Positions 34,110-43,871 of a stretch of 64,000 nt of DNA are shown here, piece after piece (position 1 is the stretch's first letter; every line of letters starts with the position of its first letter). The notes under the pieces were generated by a model, which was not told the DNA's origin, made no database searches, and worked only from the letters and a program-made list of their open reading frames with translations. The DNA lies in assembly GCF_900591205.1 (NCBI RefSeq), contig NZ_UUPU01000029.1:310001-374000 (forward strand). The letters run 5' to 3'. The stretch comes from Pseudomonas viridiflava (GTDB taxonomy: Bacteria > Pseudomonadota > Gammaproteobacteria > Pseudomonadales > Pseudomonadaceae). Position numbers and translations under genes: made by a program.

Positions 34110-36590
34110 CTAGAAACGGTAAGTGAGGTCGACGAGCAGGCGCAGATCGCGTTCGCGATCACCGTCGTAAGGTCGGCTGATCAGGCTCAGGTTGGCGCCG
34201 GCATCCAGTACATCGTTCCAGCGAAAGCGTTGGCCGTAGCCCACCAGACCGATGCCACCGGTGGAATAATCCCGCTGGCTATACGTACCCGCACCGACCT
34301 GGAACTGCTGACTCCACTGGGTCTCGTAGCGGTGATAGAGCACATGGTTGATATTGAGGACCGGCAACACGGTGAAGTCCGACTTCGGGTTGAAGTAGAC
34401 CGTGTCTTCCTTGCTGTTGCGGCTGGCGCCGACTTCCAGGCCCAGGTCCACTTGCACTTTCGACGAGCTGTAGAGGCCCTCGCGGCCGCTGAGCAAGGCT
34501 TCGAAACGGTCGTTGCCATCGCTGAAATGCGAGGGGCTGAGGGTCAGTTTCCACTCACGGCTTTCGTTCGCACGCCAGCGGATAAAACCGCTGCCGCCGT
34601 TGGCCGTGACCCCGTCATTCAACGCCCGCAGTGGCGTGGTGGACAGGAGGTAGCCAAGGCTGCCGCCGTACTGCCAGTTGTCATTGATGTCGCGGGCAAT
34701 CGACACGGCGGCGCCTTGCTTGGTGCCATCGCCGTAGGAGTGATTGGAGACTTCGGCTTCAATCGTCATGTCGCGGGTGCGCCGCTCTACGCCGACCACC
34801 TGCCAACGGTGCTGGCCCGTGCCCTCTTCGAAATCGGCGCGGGCATAGCCGGCACCGGCGAACAGGCGCCAGTCCTCGTCGATGGGCGGCGTGTAGAGGC
34901 GGCTTTCAATGCCCCAGTCACGACTCCCCGAGACGGCACCCGCATCGCCGTTGTTACCACCGCCGAAGCTTTTACCGGTGTAAGCCTCGACCCGCAGCTC
35001 GGCCATGTCATGCACATCGCGCAGGCGACTGAGGCGCTGCACCTGGCGGTTGTCGGGGCTGCGCGCAACCACGTCATCGGTCAGCACGTCGAGCTGGCGC
35101 CACTCCTGCAAGTCCATGGCGGTATAGGCTTGGCTCACTTGCAGGCCAATGTCGCGGGGGGCCTGGGCTTCGGTTTCCTTGAGGAGGCCCTCGGCGCGCC
35201 GTGGCAAATCGCGGGCGCGGTACATGTCGGCCTGGGCCAGGCGCAAGCCGACATTGCCTGGGGCTTTGGCCACCAGCGCTTCCAGGCCAGCCTCGCTGCC
35301 CGGCAGGTCGCCGCCGAATACGCCGGCCTGGGCTGAAAGTTGCTGCGCGTCCATCCACGCATCGCTGGGGTTGCCGATGGGCAAGCCCTTGAGTTCAACC
35401 CGTGGGCTTTGGCTTTTGGCCAGGTTGTTGGCGACCTCACGCGCGTCGTCGGCTTTGTCGCTTTCCTGCAAGGCGTAGAACAATGCCGTGGTGTCTTCAA
35501 CCCGGTCATCAGGCTCGGCGTCGGGCGCACTCAGCGCCTGGCGGTACAGCGGTTCGGCTTTTTCCGGCTGGCGTTGGTCGAGGTAGGACGCCGCCACCCA
35601 GCGCACGGCGTAGGTGGGCAACTGCACACCTTCGGCCTTGAGGGTTTCGTACTCGCGGATCACGTCAGCGGTGCGCGCCCGAGCCTTTAGCGCGCCCAGG
35701 CGGTCGATGCGCCAGGTCAGCACGTCGTCATGGGCCGTGGCGTCCGGGGTCCAACGGGTGAGCAGTTGATCGTAGCCCTGCAAGGCACGATCAGCGATCA
35801 CATAGCGTTCTTTCTCGGAGCGCGTAGCGAACTCGGCCATGCGAACACGCTCGGCGGCCAGGTCACCTTCCAGGCGGCGCTGGGTCACAGGGTCTACAAG
35901 CCCCGGGCGCTGGGCCGACAGACGCAGCGCCGGCTCCGGCAGACGGGCCTTTTGCAGGGCGACGATGTATTCGCGGGCCACTTCCGGTTTGTTGCCGGCG
36001 CGCAGAAACGCCTGGTCGAATTCATGCAGTGCGTCGAACTGCAAGCCGGCGCGAGTCAGTGCGTAGCCCAGCGCCATGCGCCGGTTGGGGTCATCGGGCT
36101 TGGCGGCCACCAGGGCGCGGGCACGTTGCACCGCTTCGCTGGCTTTACCGTCGTCAGCCTGCGTGAGGGCCAGGCCCAGTTGCAGGTCGATATTGTTGGG
36201 TTCACGCAGCAGCGCTTTGCGATAGACCGCCTCAGCCTGCGCCCACTGCTTCTGGTTGCGATAGGTCCGTGCGACCGTGGCCAGCGCCTGGGCGGTCAGG
36301 TTGCGATTCTGCCCCTGGGCCTCATACACCTTCAGCACTTCGGCATCCTGGCCGGCCCAACCGGCGATCACCAGGTGATCGCTGATCTGGCCTGGCGTCT
36401 GACGCTCGGCAGGCAATTGGCGCAATTGAGTGAGGGCGGGTGTGAAGTTGCCGTTGCGCGCCTGAATAATCAGCGCGTCATAGGCCGGGTCGGCCATGGC
36501 AAAAGTGGGCATCAGCAACTGGCTGCACAAGGCGACCCCGATGAGCAGTCGCAACCGGCCTGAGGCACTGAGGGGTAGGTTTCGCAACAT
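34110..36590 (-). CDS. pgaA: PNAG outer-membrane export porin PgaA
   Basis: An 826-residue protein with signal peptide (MLRNLPL... ending near PTFAMA), a periplasmic superhelix of TPR repeats (about 30-500, for example QAEAVYRKALLREPNNIDLQLGLA) and a C-terminal 16-strand porin domain finishing with aromatic end RLLVDLTYRF, the outer-membrane insertion signal. PgaA binds deacetylated PNAG with its TPR part and lets it cross the outer membrane. The start is placed at 36590, where the signal peptide begins and AGGA lies about 11 bases upstream. It is the first gene of pgaABCD, so the promoter is in 36591-36770. Confidence 0.93.
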   Translation of the reverse strand: MLRNLPLSASGRLRLLIGVALCSQLLMPTFAMADPAYDALIIQARNGNFTPALTQLRQLPAERQTPGQISDHLVIAGWAGQDAEVLKVYEAQGQNRNLTAQALATVARTYRNQKQWAQAEAVYRKALLREPNNIDLQLGLALTQADDGKASEAVQRARALVAAKPDDPNRRMALGYALTRAGLQFDALHEFDQAFLRAGNKPEVAREYIVALQKARLPEPALRLSAQRPGLVDPVTQRRLEGDLAAERVRMAEFATRSEKERYVIADRALQGYDQLLTRWTPDATAHDDVLTWRIDRLGALKARARTADVIREYETLKAEGVQLPTYAVRWVAASYLDQRQPEKAEPLYRQALSAPDAEPDDRVEDTTALFYALQESDKADDAREVANNLAKSQSPRVELKGLPIGNPSDAWMDAQQLSAQAGVFGGDLPGSEAGLEALVAKAPGNVGLRLAQADMYRARDLPRRAEGLLKETEAQAPRDIGLQVSQAYTAMDLQEWRQLDVLTDDVVARSPDNRQVQRLSRLRDVHDMAELRVEAYTGKSFGGGNNGDAGAVSGSRDWGIESRLYTPPIDEDWRLFAGAGYARADFEEGTGQHRWQVVGVERRTRDMTIEAEVSNHSYGDGTKQGAAVSIARDINDNWQYGGSLGYLLSTTPLRALNDGVTANGGSGFIRWRANESREWKLTLSPSHFSDGNDRFEALLSGREGLYSSSKVQVDLGLEVGASRNSKEDTVYFNPKSDFTVLPVLNINHVLYHRYETQWSQQFQVGAGTYSQRDYSTGGIGLVGYGQRFRWNDVLDAGANLSLISRPYDGDRERDLRLLVDLTYRF

Positions 36591-36770
36591 ATCGTGAGCT
36601 TCCTTACACACGGAAAGCTGTAACGATAGGTGGTCCTGAGCGATTTGCATCAGGGCGTCGGCGTCTCGTGACCCGACCTAGCTTTCCTGTAGGAACTATC
36701 CCCGACGCATGTATGAAAAAGGACAAATCAGAACAATTGTTCAGAATTGCCCGGCAAATCTGAAAAACGA
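36591..36770. other. Promoter/leader region of pgaABCD
   Basis: About 180 bases before pgaA. It contains an AT-rich part (GAAAAAGGACAAATCAGAACAATTGTTCAGAATTG spans this area) with the palindrome GAACAATTGTTC at about 36731-36742. No gene is supported. Two AGGA-like sequences lie upstream of pgaA (AAGGA at its ribosome site, TAGGA near 36690); post-transcriptional control by RsmA/CsrA, known for pga leaders, is therefore possible but not demonstrable here. Confidence 0.45.
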
Positions 36771-36862
36771 ATGGGGGAGCGGACTTGCCTGCGATAAAAG
36801 GTTGTCGGCCGGTATGAGCGCCGACTGTTTGACCCTTATCGCGGGCAATCCCGCTCCCCCAT
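36771..36862. repeat. REPIN between DUF945 gene and pga operon
   Basis: GGGGGAGCGGACTTGCCTGCGATAA on the left is matched by TTATCGCGGGCAATCCCGCTCCCCC on the right with a spacer that itself can pair (GTCGGC/GCCGAC). It lies 28 bases beyond the stop codon of the DUF945 gene, so it may also mark the 3' end of that transcript. Confidence 0.85.
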
Positions 36863-36890
36863 TATTTATTTCGGGGCGCTGGTGAAGTCC

Positions 36891-38387
36891 TTACTGCGCG
36901 CCGCCGACCGCACCGACTTTGGACATCACGAAGCCAATGAACTGCTCGACGGTCATCTTCTGGCCGTTGAACGTCACTTCATTGTTGGCGTAGTGCAGCT
37001 TGGACACCACATCGCTGCCCACCAGGGTCGCCAACTGCGTACCGACGGCCATACCGCTGACCATTTCGCTGGCCATCTGGGATTGCTGCTCGATGGCTTT
37101 AGGATCGGTCACACCGCCTACCTGCGCTTGCAGGGCGGCCACATCGGCGATCATCGGCTTGGACAGGGTCAGGTTGGCATCCAACAGCGACACCATCTGT
37201 TTGCCCAGCTCAACCGGCGGCAGTTCCATGGACGACGGCTTGGTCAGGTCCACCAGCAGGTTGAATTTGCTTTCGCCGTGAGTGGTTTTCAGGGACAGGT
37301 TTTCCAGCGCCAGATGCGGCTTGGCGGCCAACAGTTGGTTGACGTTGGCTTCAGCCAGGGTTTGCTCGGCCTCGGTCAGTTGCAGCTCCGGCACCGGTTG
37401 ACCAGCGGCGGCAGCGGCTTGCACCGGCTGCATCTTGTCCTGGTACAGCTTGGTCAGCAGCAGCCCCGAGGGAATATCAATGTTCTTCACGCTCACTGCC
37501 ATGGCCGCTGAGCCGACGGGTTTGCCCTGGTAGCCGATCTCGTCGATCTTGTAATCGACGCGGCCGTCCATGTTGTTTTCTTTGATTTCGCTGCTGTCTT
37601 TCTGCTCGAAGCCCTTGAGGGTCAGCACCGCCTTTTGCGCGCCGTAGGTGACCTTGGTGTCGCTCAGCTCCAGGGTGTTCTGCCCGGTGTAGAAGCCGAA
37701 AGTGGATTTTTCCAGGTTGCTGGCGACGGTGAATCCGGCGAACTCAGCTTCAAATGGCGTGCCATTGCCGTCGACTGCGGCGATCTTGAGGCTGTTCATG
37801 TAGCCGTCGGCCTTGACCTTCTTGCCCTCGGCGCTGCTGTCGAAGTCCAGGTTGGCACCGGAGAAGCTCACCGAGGAGGTGTCGTCCTTGAACTCCAGGG
37901 GCAGCAGTTCAAGGTTGCCGCTGACCGAGCGGTTGTAGCCGATGTTGGCCACGCCCTTGAGCGGCGACACGTCTTTGGCGGCCGCGAACCATTTTTCGGT
38001 GGTGGCATTCTTTTCCAGCGCATAGTGACTGGTGGCCATGACCGGCAGCCATTTCAGCGACACCAGGCGCGAGAACGGCAGCGGGCCGTGTTCGATATGG
38101 TCGACAAAGAGCAATTCAGGGTTAGGGTTCTGCTCGCCGAACACCGAGCCCTGGCCCTTGAGACGGTAATGCGCGGTGCTGCTGAACAAGCCACGGTCCA
38201 GGGACACCAGCTCCAGGGTTGCGGTGCCGTCGACGCCGGCCATGGACCGTTGCAGCTCCTTGTTGGCGTCCTGGACAGCCGTTTGCAGCACCGGCTCCAG
38301 TTGCTTACCGGTGTACCAGGCGCCGCCTGCACTGACGACGCCAACGGCGACCACAAAACCCAAAAGAACAACTGCTGGCTTATTCAT
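36891..38387 (-). CDS. DUF945 (YdgA-like) family protein
   Basis: A 498-residue protein with one N-terminal membrane anchor (VVLLGFVVAVGVVSAGGAW) and a long, beta-rich body exposed to the periplasm, containing family-typical phrases such as ELVSLDRGLFSSTAHYRLKG near the start, DGRVDYKIDEIGYQG in the middle, and NLSLKTTHGESKFNLLVDL later. DUF945/YdgA proteins have no settled function; resemblance to AsmA-like repeats has been noted for such beta-rich envelope proteins, but that is only suggestive. It stands alone, with its own 159-base upstream region. Length is normal for the family. Confidence 0.82.
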   Translation of the reverse strand: MNKPAVVLLGFVVAVGVVSAGGAWYTGKQLEPVLQTAVQDANKELQRSMAGVDGTATLELVSLDRGLFSSTAHYRLKGQGSVFGEQNPNPELLFVDHIEHGPLPFSRLVSLKWLPVMATSHYALEKNATTEKWFAAAKDVSPLKGVANIGYNRSVSGNLELLPLEFKDDTSSVSFSGANLDFDSSAEGKKVKADGYMNSLKIAAVDGNGTPFEAEFAGFTVASNLEKSTFGFYTGQNTLELSDTKVTYGAQKAVLTLKGFEQKDSSEIKENNMDGRVDYKIDEIGYQGKPVGSAAMAVSVKNIDIPSGLLLTKLYQDKMQPVQAAAAAGQPVPELQLTEAEQTLAEANVNQLLAAKPHLALENLSLKTTHGESKFNLLVDLTKPSSMELPPVELGKQMVSLLDANLTLSKPMIADVAALQAQVGGVTDPKAIEQQSQMASEMVSGMAVGTQLATLVGSDVVSKLHYANNEVTFNGQKMTVEQFIGFVMSKVGAVGGAQ

Positions 38388-38546
38388 GAAGTGACCTGAT
38401 CAAATCCTGTGAGAAGTGGGCTGTCTTCCTTGAACCCTGAAAGGGTTGGCTCAAGCCCGCCGAAAGCGGGGGAAGATTAGCACTGGCGGCCGCGAACGGC
38501 CCAGCTTTTCAGAGGGGTCAGGTCTACCGTTGGTTCACCGAAGGCG

Positions 38547-39179
38547 TCAGGAATACTCCAATTCGATCTCATCGAGCTGGTGGTCAAAACTCTTCAGGCG
38601 AGCGGTCCAGGTGTACACCAGCACCTCAAACTCGCGGTGTATCACGGCATTGCCCGGGGTATCGGCCTTGGGGTCGCAGAAGTCCAGCTGGTAGCGCTCC
38701 CGGGCCATCTGCGTGGCCACGTCGGATAATTCGCGCGCGTTATTAAGCCAATGCCTACCCTCGGCGACCTGTTGATCAAGGGCCACGCACTGTTTTTTCA
38801 GGACTTCGAGGCTTTTTTCGAGCGGGGTGCCGGTGAGGTCGCCCATGACTTCCTGGAACGTGCGCCCAGGCTGCCAGTAGCTGCCCCAGAAATAGCGGTC
38901 GAACACGGTCTCGACGCGGCGCAGGGCGACTTTGGTGTCCCAGATCGCCACGCGGGTCTTGCCTTGTTCGAGGAGCTTTTTCTTCACCCGTTGGTTTTGA
39001 TAAGACGCCCACGCCACCACGCCGATGGACAAGGTGCCGATCACCAGGCACGCGCTGTCAAGAAACACCATGGCCTTGTCGATTTGATGAGCGAGCATGA
39101 CGCCGTAGAAATAGGCAGCCGATAACAGCACCAGTGCGAAGCACACGCACCAGAAAGCGGGAGCATAAGGGTTTTTCAT
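38547..39179 (-). CDS. Hypothetical inner-membrane protein with coiled C-terminus
   Basis: A 210-residue protein with two hydrophobic segments (about 8-28 and 36-58), then a basic loop (NQRVKKKLLEQGKTR) and a soluble helical domain of about 140 residues. No family is recognised. ATG at 39179 is preferred (MKNPYAP at the start of the first segment); two ATG codons lie just upstream in frame. It is a single-gene unit between the DUF945 gene and the 3' end of the efflux operon. The loop and helices may carry protein interactions; nothing more can be said from sequence. Confidence 0.7.
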   Translation of the reverse strand: MKNPYAPAFWCVCFALVLLSAAYFYGVMLAHQIDKAMVFLDSACLVIGTLSIGVVAWASYQNQRVKKKLLEQGKTRVAIWDTKVALRRVETVFDRYFWGSYWQPGRTFQEVMGDLTGTPLEKSLEVLKKQCVALDQQVAEGRHWLNNARELSDVATQMARERYQLDFCDPKADTPGNAVIHREFEVLVYTWTARLKSFDHQLDEIELEYS

Positions 39180-39260
39180 TATTGGAATCCCCATGAGCAA
39201 ACGCGAGCAGTGTCAGGCAGATCGTCACGGCGACCTGCCTGTCCAAGCATAGCTATTTGC

Positions 39261-40703
39261 TCAGGGTTTGCCGGGCTGTGACGCTTGCGTTCGTCCGCTT
39301 TCCCAGCCGCCGCCCAGGGCCAGGAACAGATCAATCTGGCTCATGGCAACCTGGGTGTTGGCCGCCGCCAGTTGTGCACGCACATCGGTGTAGGTGCGGG
39401 TGGCTTGCAAGTCGGCCAGGAACGACGCACGCCCTGCCTGAAAGAAGCGGTGCGTCTGGTCCGCGGCTTCCCTGGCGGATTCGCCGGCTTCGGCCAGGGC
39501 GTCACGGCGCTGCAGCTGCGCGGTGTACTGCGCAAGGCCGGTCTGGGTTTCACGGATGGCGTTGAGCACCACCCCGTCGAAATGCGCCAGGGCGCCCTGG
39601 GTTGCGGCTTCAGCTTCGTGGATACGTGCGCGAGCGCCGTTGGTCGGCACCGTCCAACTGATCAACGGGCCAAAACCCCAGCGGTTGGTGGCCGGTGTGC
39701 CCAGGTTCTCGAGCAGACCGACGGTGCCGACGGTGGCGCCAATGCTGATGTCCGGGTACAACGCCCCGGTGGCCACGCCGATCCGTGCGGTAGCGGCGGC
39801 CAATTGGCGTTCAGCCTGGCGTACATCGGGGCGGCGCTTGAGCAGGGTCGCGCCATCGCCCACCGGCAACAACTGGGCGATGTGCGGCAGCTCGGCGCAG
39901 GTGCCGGTGCCCGCCGGCAGCTGGTCCAGCGGCTTGGCCAGCAGCATCGACAGGCGGAACAGACCCGCCTGGCGCGCCGCTTCATAGCGCGGCATGTCGG
40001 CGCGCAAGGATTTGTACTGGGTTTGCGAGCGCGTCACCTGGGTTTCATCACCACGCCCGGCGTCGCGCAGGCGCTGGGTGAGCTGGGTGCTCTGGGCTTG
40101 CAGGTCGAGGGACTCGTTGGCAATCGCCAGCTCTTCGTTGGCCGCGCACACCTGGGTGTAGGAGCGCACCACATCCGCCACCAAGGTGATGCGTGCGATA
40201 TCGGCGGCGGCTTGCGCTGCGTCGGCGCTGGCCTGGGCGCTTTCGATGCCGCGCTGCAAGGTGCCGAACAAATCGAATTGATACGAGGTGGTGATACTGG
40301 CGGCGCCGATGTTGCCCACCGGGACTTTTTCCGTCAGCAAAAAGGCTTCACCGGACTCTTGCAGGCGCTGGGCTTCGGCTTTGGCACCCAGGCTCCAGCC
40401 ACCCGCCGATTCAGCCTGTTCGGTCTGAAAACGTGCACGCTGCAAATTCGCGGCGGCCACCCGCAGGTCTGTGTTGGAGGCCATGGCCTGACGCACCAGC
40501 TCATCCAGGCGCGGGTCTTTGTAGAGTTTCCACCAGTCGGCCGGGACCGGCGCCGAGACCACATTATTGCCCTCGCCCGCGAGCTGGCCTTGCAGGTCAC
40601 CCCGGTTGACGGCGGACTTTTCCGGCAACGTGTAATCGGGCCCCACTACCTGGCAGGCCGACAGCAACAACCCCAGCGCAGCGGTTGCCAGAAGCTGCTT
40701 CAT
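39261..40703 (-). CDS. Outer-membrane efflux lipoprotein (OprM/NodT family)
   Basis: A 480-residue lipoprotein with lipobox LLSACQ (Cys17) and the family opening VGPDYTLP. Two repeated OEP halves give the TolC-like trimeric channel: long helices around LAAATARIGVATGALYPD and LVRQAMASNTDLRVAAANL. It is the outer-membrane exit duct for the pump encoded by the preceding genes. Its ATG overlaps the stop of the HlyD-type gene by 4 bases. It is last in the marR-FUSC-DUF1656-HlyD-OMF chain. Confidence 0.92.
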   Translation of the reverse strand: MKQLLATAALGLLLSACQVVGPDYTLPEKSAVNRGDLQGQLAGEGNNVVSAPVPADWWKLYKDPRLDELVRQAMASNTDLRVAAANLQRARFQTEQAESAGGWSLGAKAEAQRLQESGEAFLLTEKVPVGNIGAASITTSYQFDLFGTLQRGIESAQASADAAQAAADIARITLVADVVRSYTQVCAANEELAIANESLDLQAQSTQLTQRLRDAGRGDETQVTRSQTQYKSLRADMPRYEAARQAGLFRLSMLLAKPLDQLPAGTGTCAELPHIAQLLPVGDGATLLKRRPDVRQAERQLAAATARIGVATGALYPDISIGATVGTVGLLENLGTPATNRWGFGPLISWTVPTNGARARIHEAEAATQGALAHFDGVVLNAIRETQTGLAQYTAQLQRRDALAEAGESAREAADQTHRFFQAGRASFLADLQATRTYTDVRAQLAAANTQVAMSQIDLFLALGGGWESGRTQASQPGKP

Positions 40704-41590
40704 GGCGTGTCTCCGTCTTTAACCTTATCGCCGATGATCGACAACGTCGCCGTGCGCCCGGCGATCATGCGAAAGTCGGCCGGCACCTCATCAAAGGCAA
40801 TACGCACCGGAATCCGCTGGGCCAGGCGTACCCAGCTGAACGCCGGGTTGACGTTGGGCAACAGGTTGGAGCCGCTGCTGCGGTCACGGTCTTCGATACC
40901 CGCGACGATGCTCTGCACATGCCCGCGCAGGCGGGCGTTGTCTCCGATCACGCGGATATCCACGGCCATGCCGACGTGGATGCCGTCGAGCTTGGTCTCC
41001 TCGAAATAGCCGTCGATATGGAACGAGTTGCTGTCCACCACCGACAGCACCGGACGCCCGGCGGTGACGAACTCCTGGGCACGCGGCGCGCGGTCGTTGA
41101 CGTAGCCGTCCACCGGGCTGCGGATCACCGAGCGATCGAGGTTGAGCTGGGCAGCATCCACCGTCACTTGTGCTTCGGCCAGGGCCGACTGGGCGCGGGC
41201 CACGCGGGACTGGCTTTCTTCCAGTTGCTCGCTGGGCACCAGGTTACCCAGGCCACGGTTACGCTTGTACTCGCGACTGGCCTGGGCCAGGGTTTCCTGG
41301 CGGTCGGCCACGGCGGCCTGAGCTTGGCGCAAGGCCAGCTTGAAGCGGTCCTGGTCCACGGCAAACAGCACCTGGCCCTTGGTCACCAACTGGTTGTCGC
41401 GCACATCCACTTGCTGGATCAGCCCGGAAACGTCCGGGGCGATCTGCACGATGTCGGCACGGATGTGCCCGTCGCGGGTCCAGGGGGCAAACATGTAGTA
41501 CATGACCATGCGCCACACAACGACAACCGCAAACGTCACGATCAACAACGTGAGGACTACACGGCCGATGGTCAAAAAAGGTTTTTTCAT
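40700..41590 (-). CDS. HlyD/AaeA-family periplasmic adaptor protein
   Basis: A 296-residue membrane fusion protein: one N-terminal membrane helix (about 8-28), a biotinyl-lipoyl-like half (DVSGLIQQVDVRDNQLVTKGQVLF), a short alpha-hairpin (about 75-150), the second lipoyl half (SVIRSPVDGYVNDRAPRAQEFVT), and a beta-barrel ending. The size and the NDRAP phrase are those of AaeA-type adaptors, which join FUSC transporters to an outer-membrane channel. Overlaps both neighbours by 4 bases. Confidence 0.9.
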   Translation of the reverse strand: MKKPFLTIGRVVLTLLIVTFAVVVVWRMVMYYMFAPWTRDGHIRADIVQIAPDVSGLIQQVDVRDNQLVTKGQVLFAVDQDRFKLALRQAQAAVADRQETLAQASREYKRNRGLGNLVPSEQLEESQSRVARAQSALAEAQVTVDAAQLNLDRSVIRSPVDGYVNDRAPRAQEFVTAGRPVLSVVDSNSFHIDGYFEETKLDGIHVGMAVDIRVIGDNARLRGHVQSIVAGIEDRDRSSGSNLLPNVNPAFSWVRLAQRIPVRIAFDEVPADFRMIAGRTATLSIIGDKVKDGDTP

Positions 41591-41796
41591 GTCATCAGGT
41601 ATCGACTGAGTGAGTCCACCGCGCCCAGCAACAGCGCGTAGAGCCCCACATTGAACAATGCCCGGTGCCAGACCAGGCGATAAAAGTGGAGGCGGGTCAA
41701 CAGCCCGTGCACCACCAGAAACAACACATACGTAATGCCCATCAGCACCAGCAGCGTGGGCAGGAACACCCCGCTGATATCCAGATCACCGATCAT
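41587..41796 (-). CDS. DUF1656 small membrane protein (AaeX-like)
   Basis: A 69-residue protein starting MIGDLDISGVFLPTLLVLM, with two hydrophobic segments. DUF1656 proteins are constant companions of FUSC/AaeB transporters and resemble AaeX. They are presumed to be a small subunit or assembly factor of the pump; the precise role is unknown. The gene overlaps both neighbours by 4 bases (ATGA), supporting tight stoichiometric coupling. Confidence 0.9.
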   Translation of the reverse strand: MIGDLDISGVFLPTLLVLMGITYVLFLVVHGLLTRLHFYRLVWHRALFNVGLYALLLGAVDSLSRYLMT

Positions 41797-43871
41797 AAAG
41801 GCGCTCCATCGGGTAACGGCGCTTCGCGCTCGGTGCCGTCAATAAATTCCACGCCGGGCAGCAACGACAGGCGCAAACCGGCCAAGGCGTGCAGCAGATG
41901 CAGGCGGGTATCGTCATCGTCTTGCAGGCCCTGGCCGTTGAGGGCGCGGCGCGTGCGGTCGAGGGTCATCAGCAGACCGCTCGGCGCAGGCAAGCGTTCA
42001 CCCGCCTTGAGGCACGCCTTGAAGTATCCGCCCACGCCTTCCACCACCTGGTTGAGCAGCACCCGTGGCACACCGAGGATGCGCGGCGAATAGGCCAGCA
42101 GGTCGAGCAGGTTGAGCGCCACGCGCAAATCGCGCAGGGCGCTGCCGGTGTCCTGGTTGATCAACGCCAGGCGCGGCAGGTGCTGCATCAGGCGGTCGAG
42201 CATTTGCGCGGCCATGTGCCGGTGCTCGGCCAGGGTCGCGGGTTCGGTCAGGCTGACGATGTCGCGCCAGCTGAAACGGGTCAGGCGCTTGGCCGCCAGT
42301 TCGGCGCCGAAGGGCCGTGCGATCAAGGTCCACACAAAAGCAAACAGCAGGCCCACCGGCCCGGCCAGGTTGACGTTGGCGAAGTTCAGGAAGTCCGCGT
42401 CATAGGCGCCCTGGATGCTGATGAACGACGAGGTGTTGACCAGCGTCAGCAGCATGCCGAGGTAGAAACGCGGCTGCACGGTGAGCGTGCCGATGCAGAT
42501 GAACGGCACGGCAAACGCCAGCACCAGCATCGGGAAATCGTGCAGGTTGGGCAGCACCAGGAACAGATACAGGCTGGCGAACAGCACCGACATCGCGGTC
42601 CAGAAAAAGAACCGGTAGATCTGCGGCGCCGGGTCGTCCATCGAGGCGAAAAAGCTGCAGGCCACGGCGGCCAGGATCACCGCGCTGCCGCCGTCGGTCC
42701 AGCCCAGCAGAATCCACAACACCGAGGCGACGATGATCGCAGTGACGGTGGAGAACGCCGAGTAGAACATCAGGCCACGGTCGAGAAATGGCGTGAGCCG
42801 GCCCAGGCGCCAGTGGCGGTAAACGGCGCGCCAGGTGTCCTGGCTTTCGCACTGGATGGCGGCTTGCAGGCTGCGGCAGTCTTGCCACAAGTCGACCCAC
42901 TCGCCCAGGCGATACAGCGCATTGGAGAACAGCAGCGTGTGGCGGTCGTCGAGTGCTTCGACTTGGGGTTGGGCGGCGTCGATTTTGTCGCGCAGTACGC
43001 GCCAGCGCTCGAGGGGCGCTTGCTGGGTGGTGCTTTCCAGCCAGGCGCTGGCCTCTTCGAGCAACGGCGTGAGCTGATCGAGAAATTCCGGAGCACGGTG
43101 TTCGATCGCGTAAATCGCATCGTCCAGGGCGTCGATCACCGGCAACAGGTGAATCATGCGTCCGCGCAGTTCCTTGGTGTTGCGCACCGTCTGCGGCCGT
43201 GCGCCCTCGTGGGGCAACTGGCCGATCATCAACTCGAGGGTGTTGAAGGTGGCGACCATGCCGCCACGCAAGGTGCTGACCTCTTGGGGCGCCACCTTGC
43301 GTGTCAAAAAACGCTGGCTGTAGACCTGCGCATCGGCGAACCACTTGGCTACCGAGCCATCGAACACCGGCATCAGGCGTCGTGGCCAGAACATCGCACC
43401 CACCACCGCCGCGACTGCGATACCGAGGAAGATCTCTTCGGTACGCGCCTCGGCCACATCCCACACCGCCAGCGGGTTATCCACCACCGGCAAGGCGATC
43501 AGCGGCAAGGTGTAGCCGGCCAGCATCAGCGCGTAGTTGTTGGCGGTGCGCAGGTGCATGGAGAGAAACAACAGGGTGCCCGTCCACAAGGCAATCACCA
43601 CCACCAGCAGGTAGGGCGACTGCACGAACATCGGCACAAAAATCACCGCCGCCGCCGCGCCCATGAAGGTGCCGATGGCGCGGTACAAAGCCTTGGAGCT
43701 GGTGGGGCCGACAAACGGGCTGGAGACGATATACACCGTGGCCATCGCCCAATACGGACGCGGCATCTGCATGAGCATGGCGATGTACAGCGCGATCATC
43801 GAGGCCGCGAATGTACGAACTCCGTAGAACCAGTCGCGGGCAGGTGGGAAACCGGTAAAAAATCCGTTCAA
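41793..43871 (-). CDS. FUSC-family (AaeB-like) inner-membrane transporter
   Basis: A 692-residue protein with the FUSC plan: an N-terminal block of about six membrane helices (about 15-170), a long cytoplasmic domain (170-360), and a second block of membrane helices (about 370-520), then a soluble C-terminus. The opening RDWFYGVRTFAASMIALYIAMLMQMPRPYWAM is typical. AaeB-type proteins export aromatic carboxylic acids such as p-hydroxybenzoate with an HlyD partner; the substrate here is inferred by family only. It is the first structural gene after marR, overlapping it by 4 bases. Confidence 0.92.
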   Translation of the reverse strand: MNGFFTGFPPARDWFYGVRTFAASMIALYIAMLMQMPRPYWAMATVYIVSSPFVGPTSSKALYRAIGTFMGAAAAVIFVPMFVQSPYLLVVVIALWTGTLLFLSMHLRTANNYALMLAGYTLPLIALPVVDNPLAVWDVAEARTEEIFLGIAVAAVVGAMFWPRRLMPVFDGSVAKWFADAQVYSQRFLTRKVAPQEVSTLRGGMVATFNTLELMIGQLPHEGARPQTVRNTKELRGRMIHLLPVIDALDDAIYAIEHRAPEFLDQLTPLLEEASAWLESTTQQAPLERWRVLRDKIDAAQPQVEALDDRHTLLFSNALYRLGEWVDLWQDCRSLQAAIQCESQDTWRAVYRHWRLGRLTPFLDRGLMFYSAFSTVTAIIVASVLWILLGWTDGGSAVILAAVACSFFASMDDPAPQIYRFFFWTAMSVLFASLYLFLVLPNLHDFPMLVLAFAVPFICIGTLTVQPRFYLGMLLTLVNTSSFISIQGAYDADFLNFANVNLAGPVGLLFAFVWTLIARPFGAELAAKRLTRFSWRDIVSLTEPATLAEHRHMAAQMLDRLMQHLPRLALINQDTGSALRDLRVALNLLDLLAYSPRILGVPRVLLNQVVEGVGGYFKACLKAGERLPAPSGLLMTLDRTRRALNGQGLQDDDDTRLHLLHALAGLRLSLLPGVEFIDGTEREAPLPDGAPL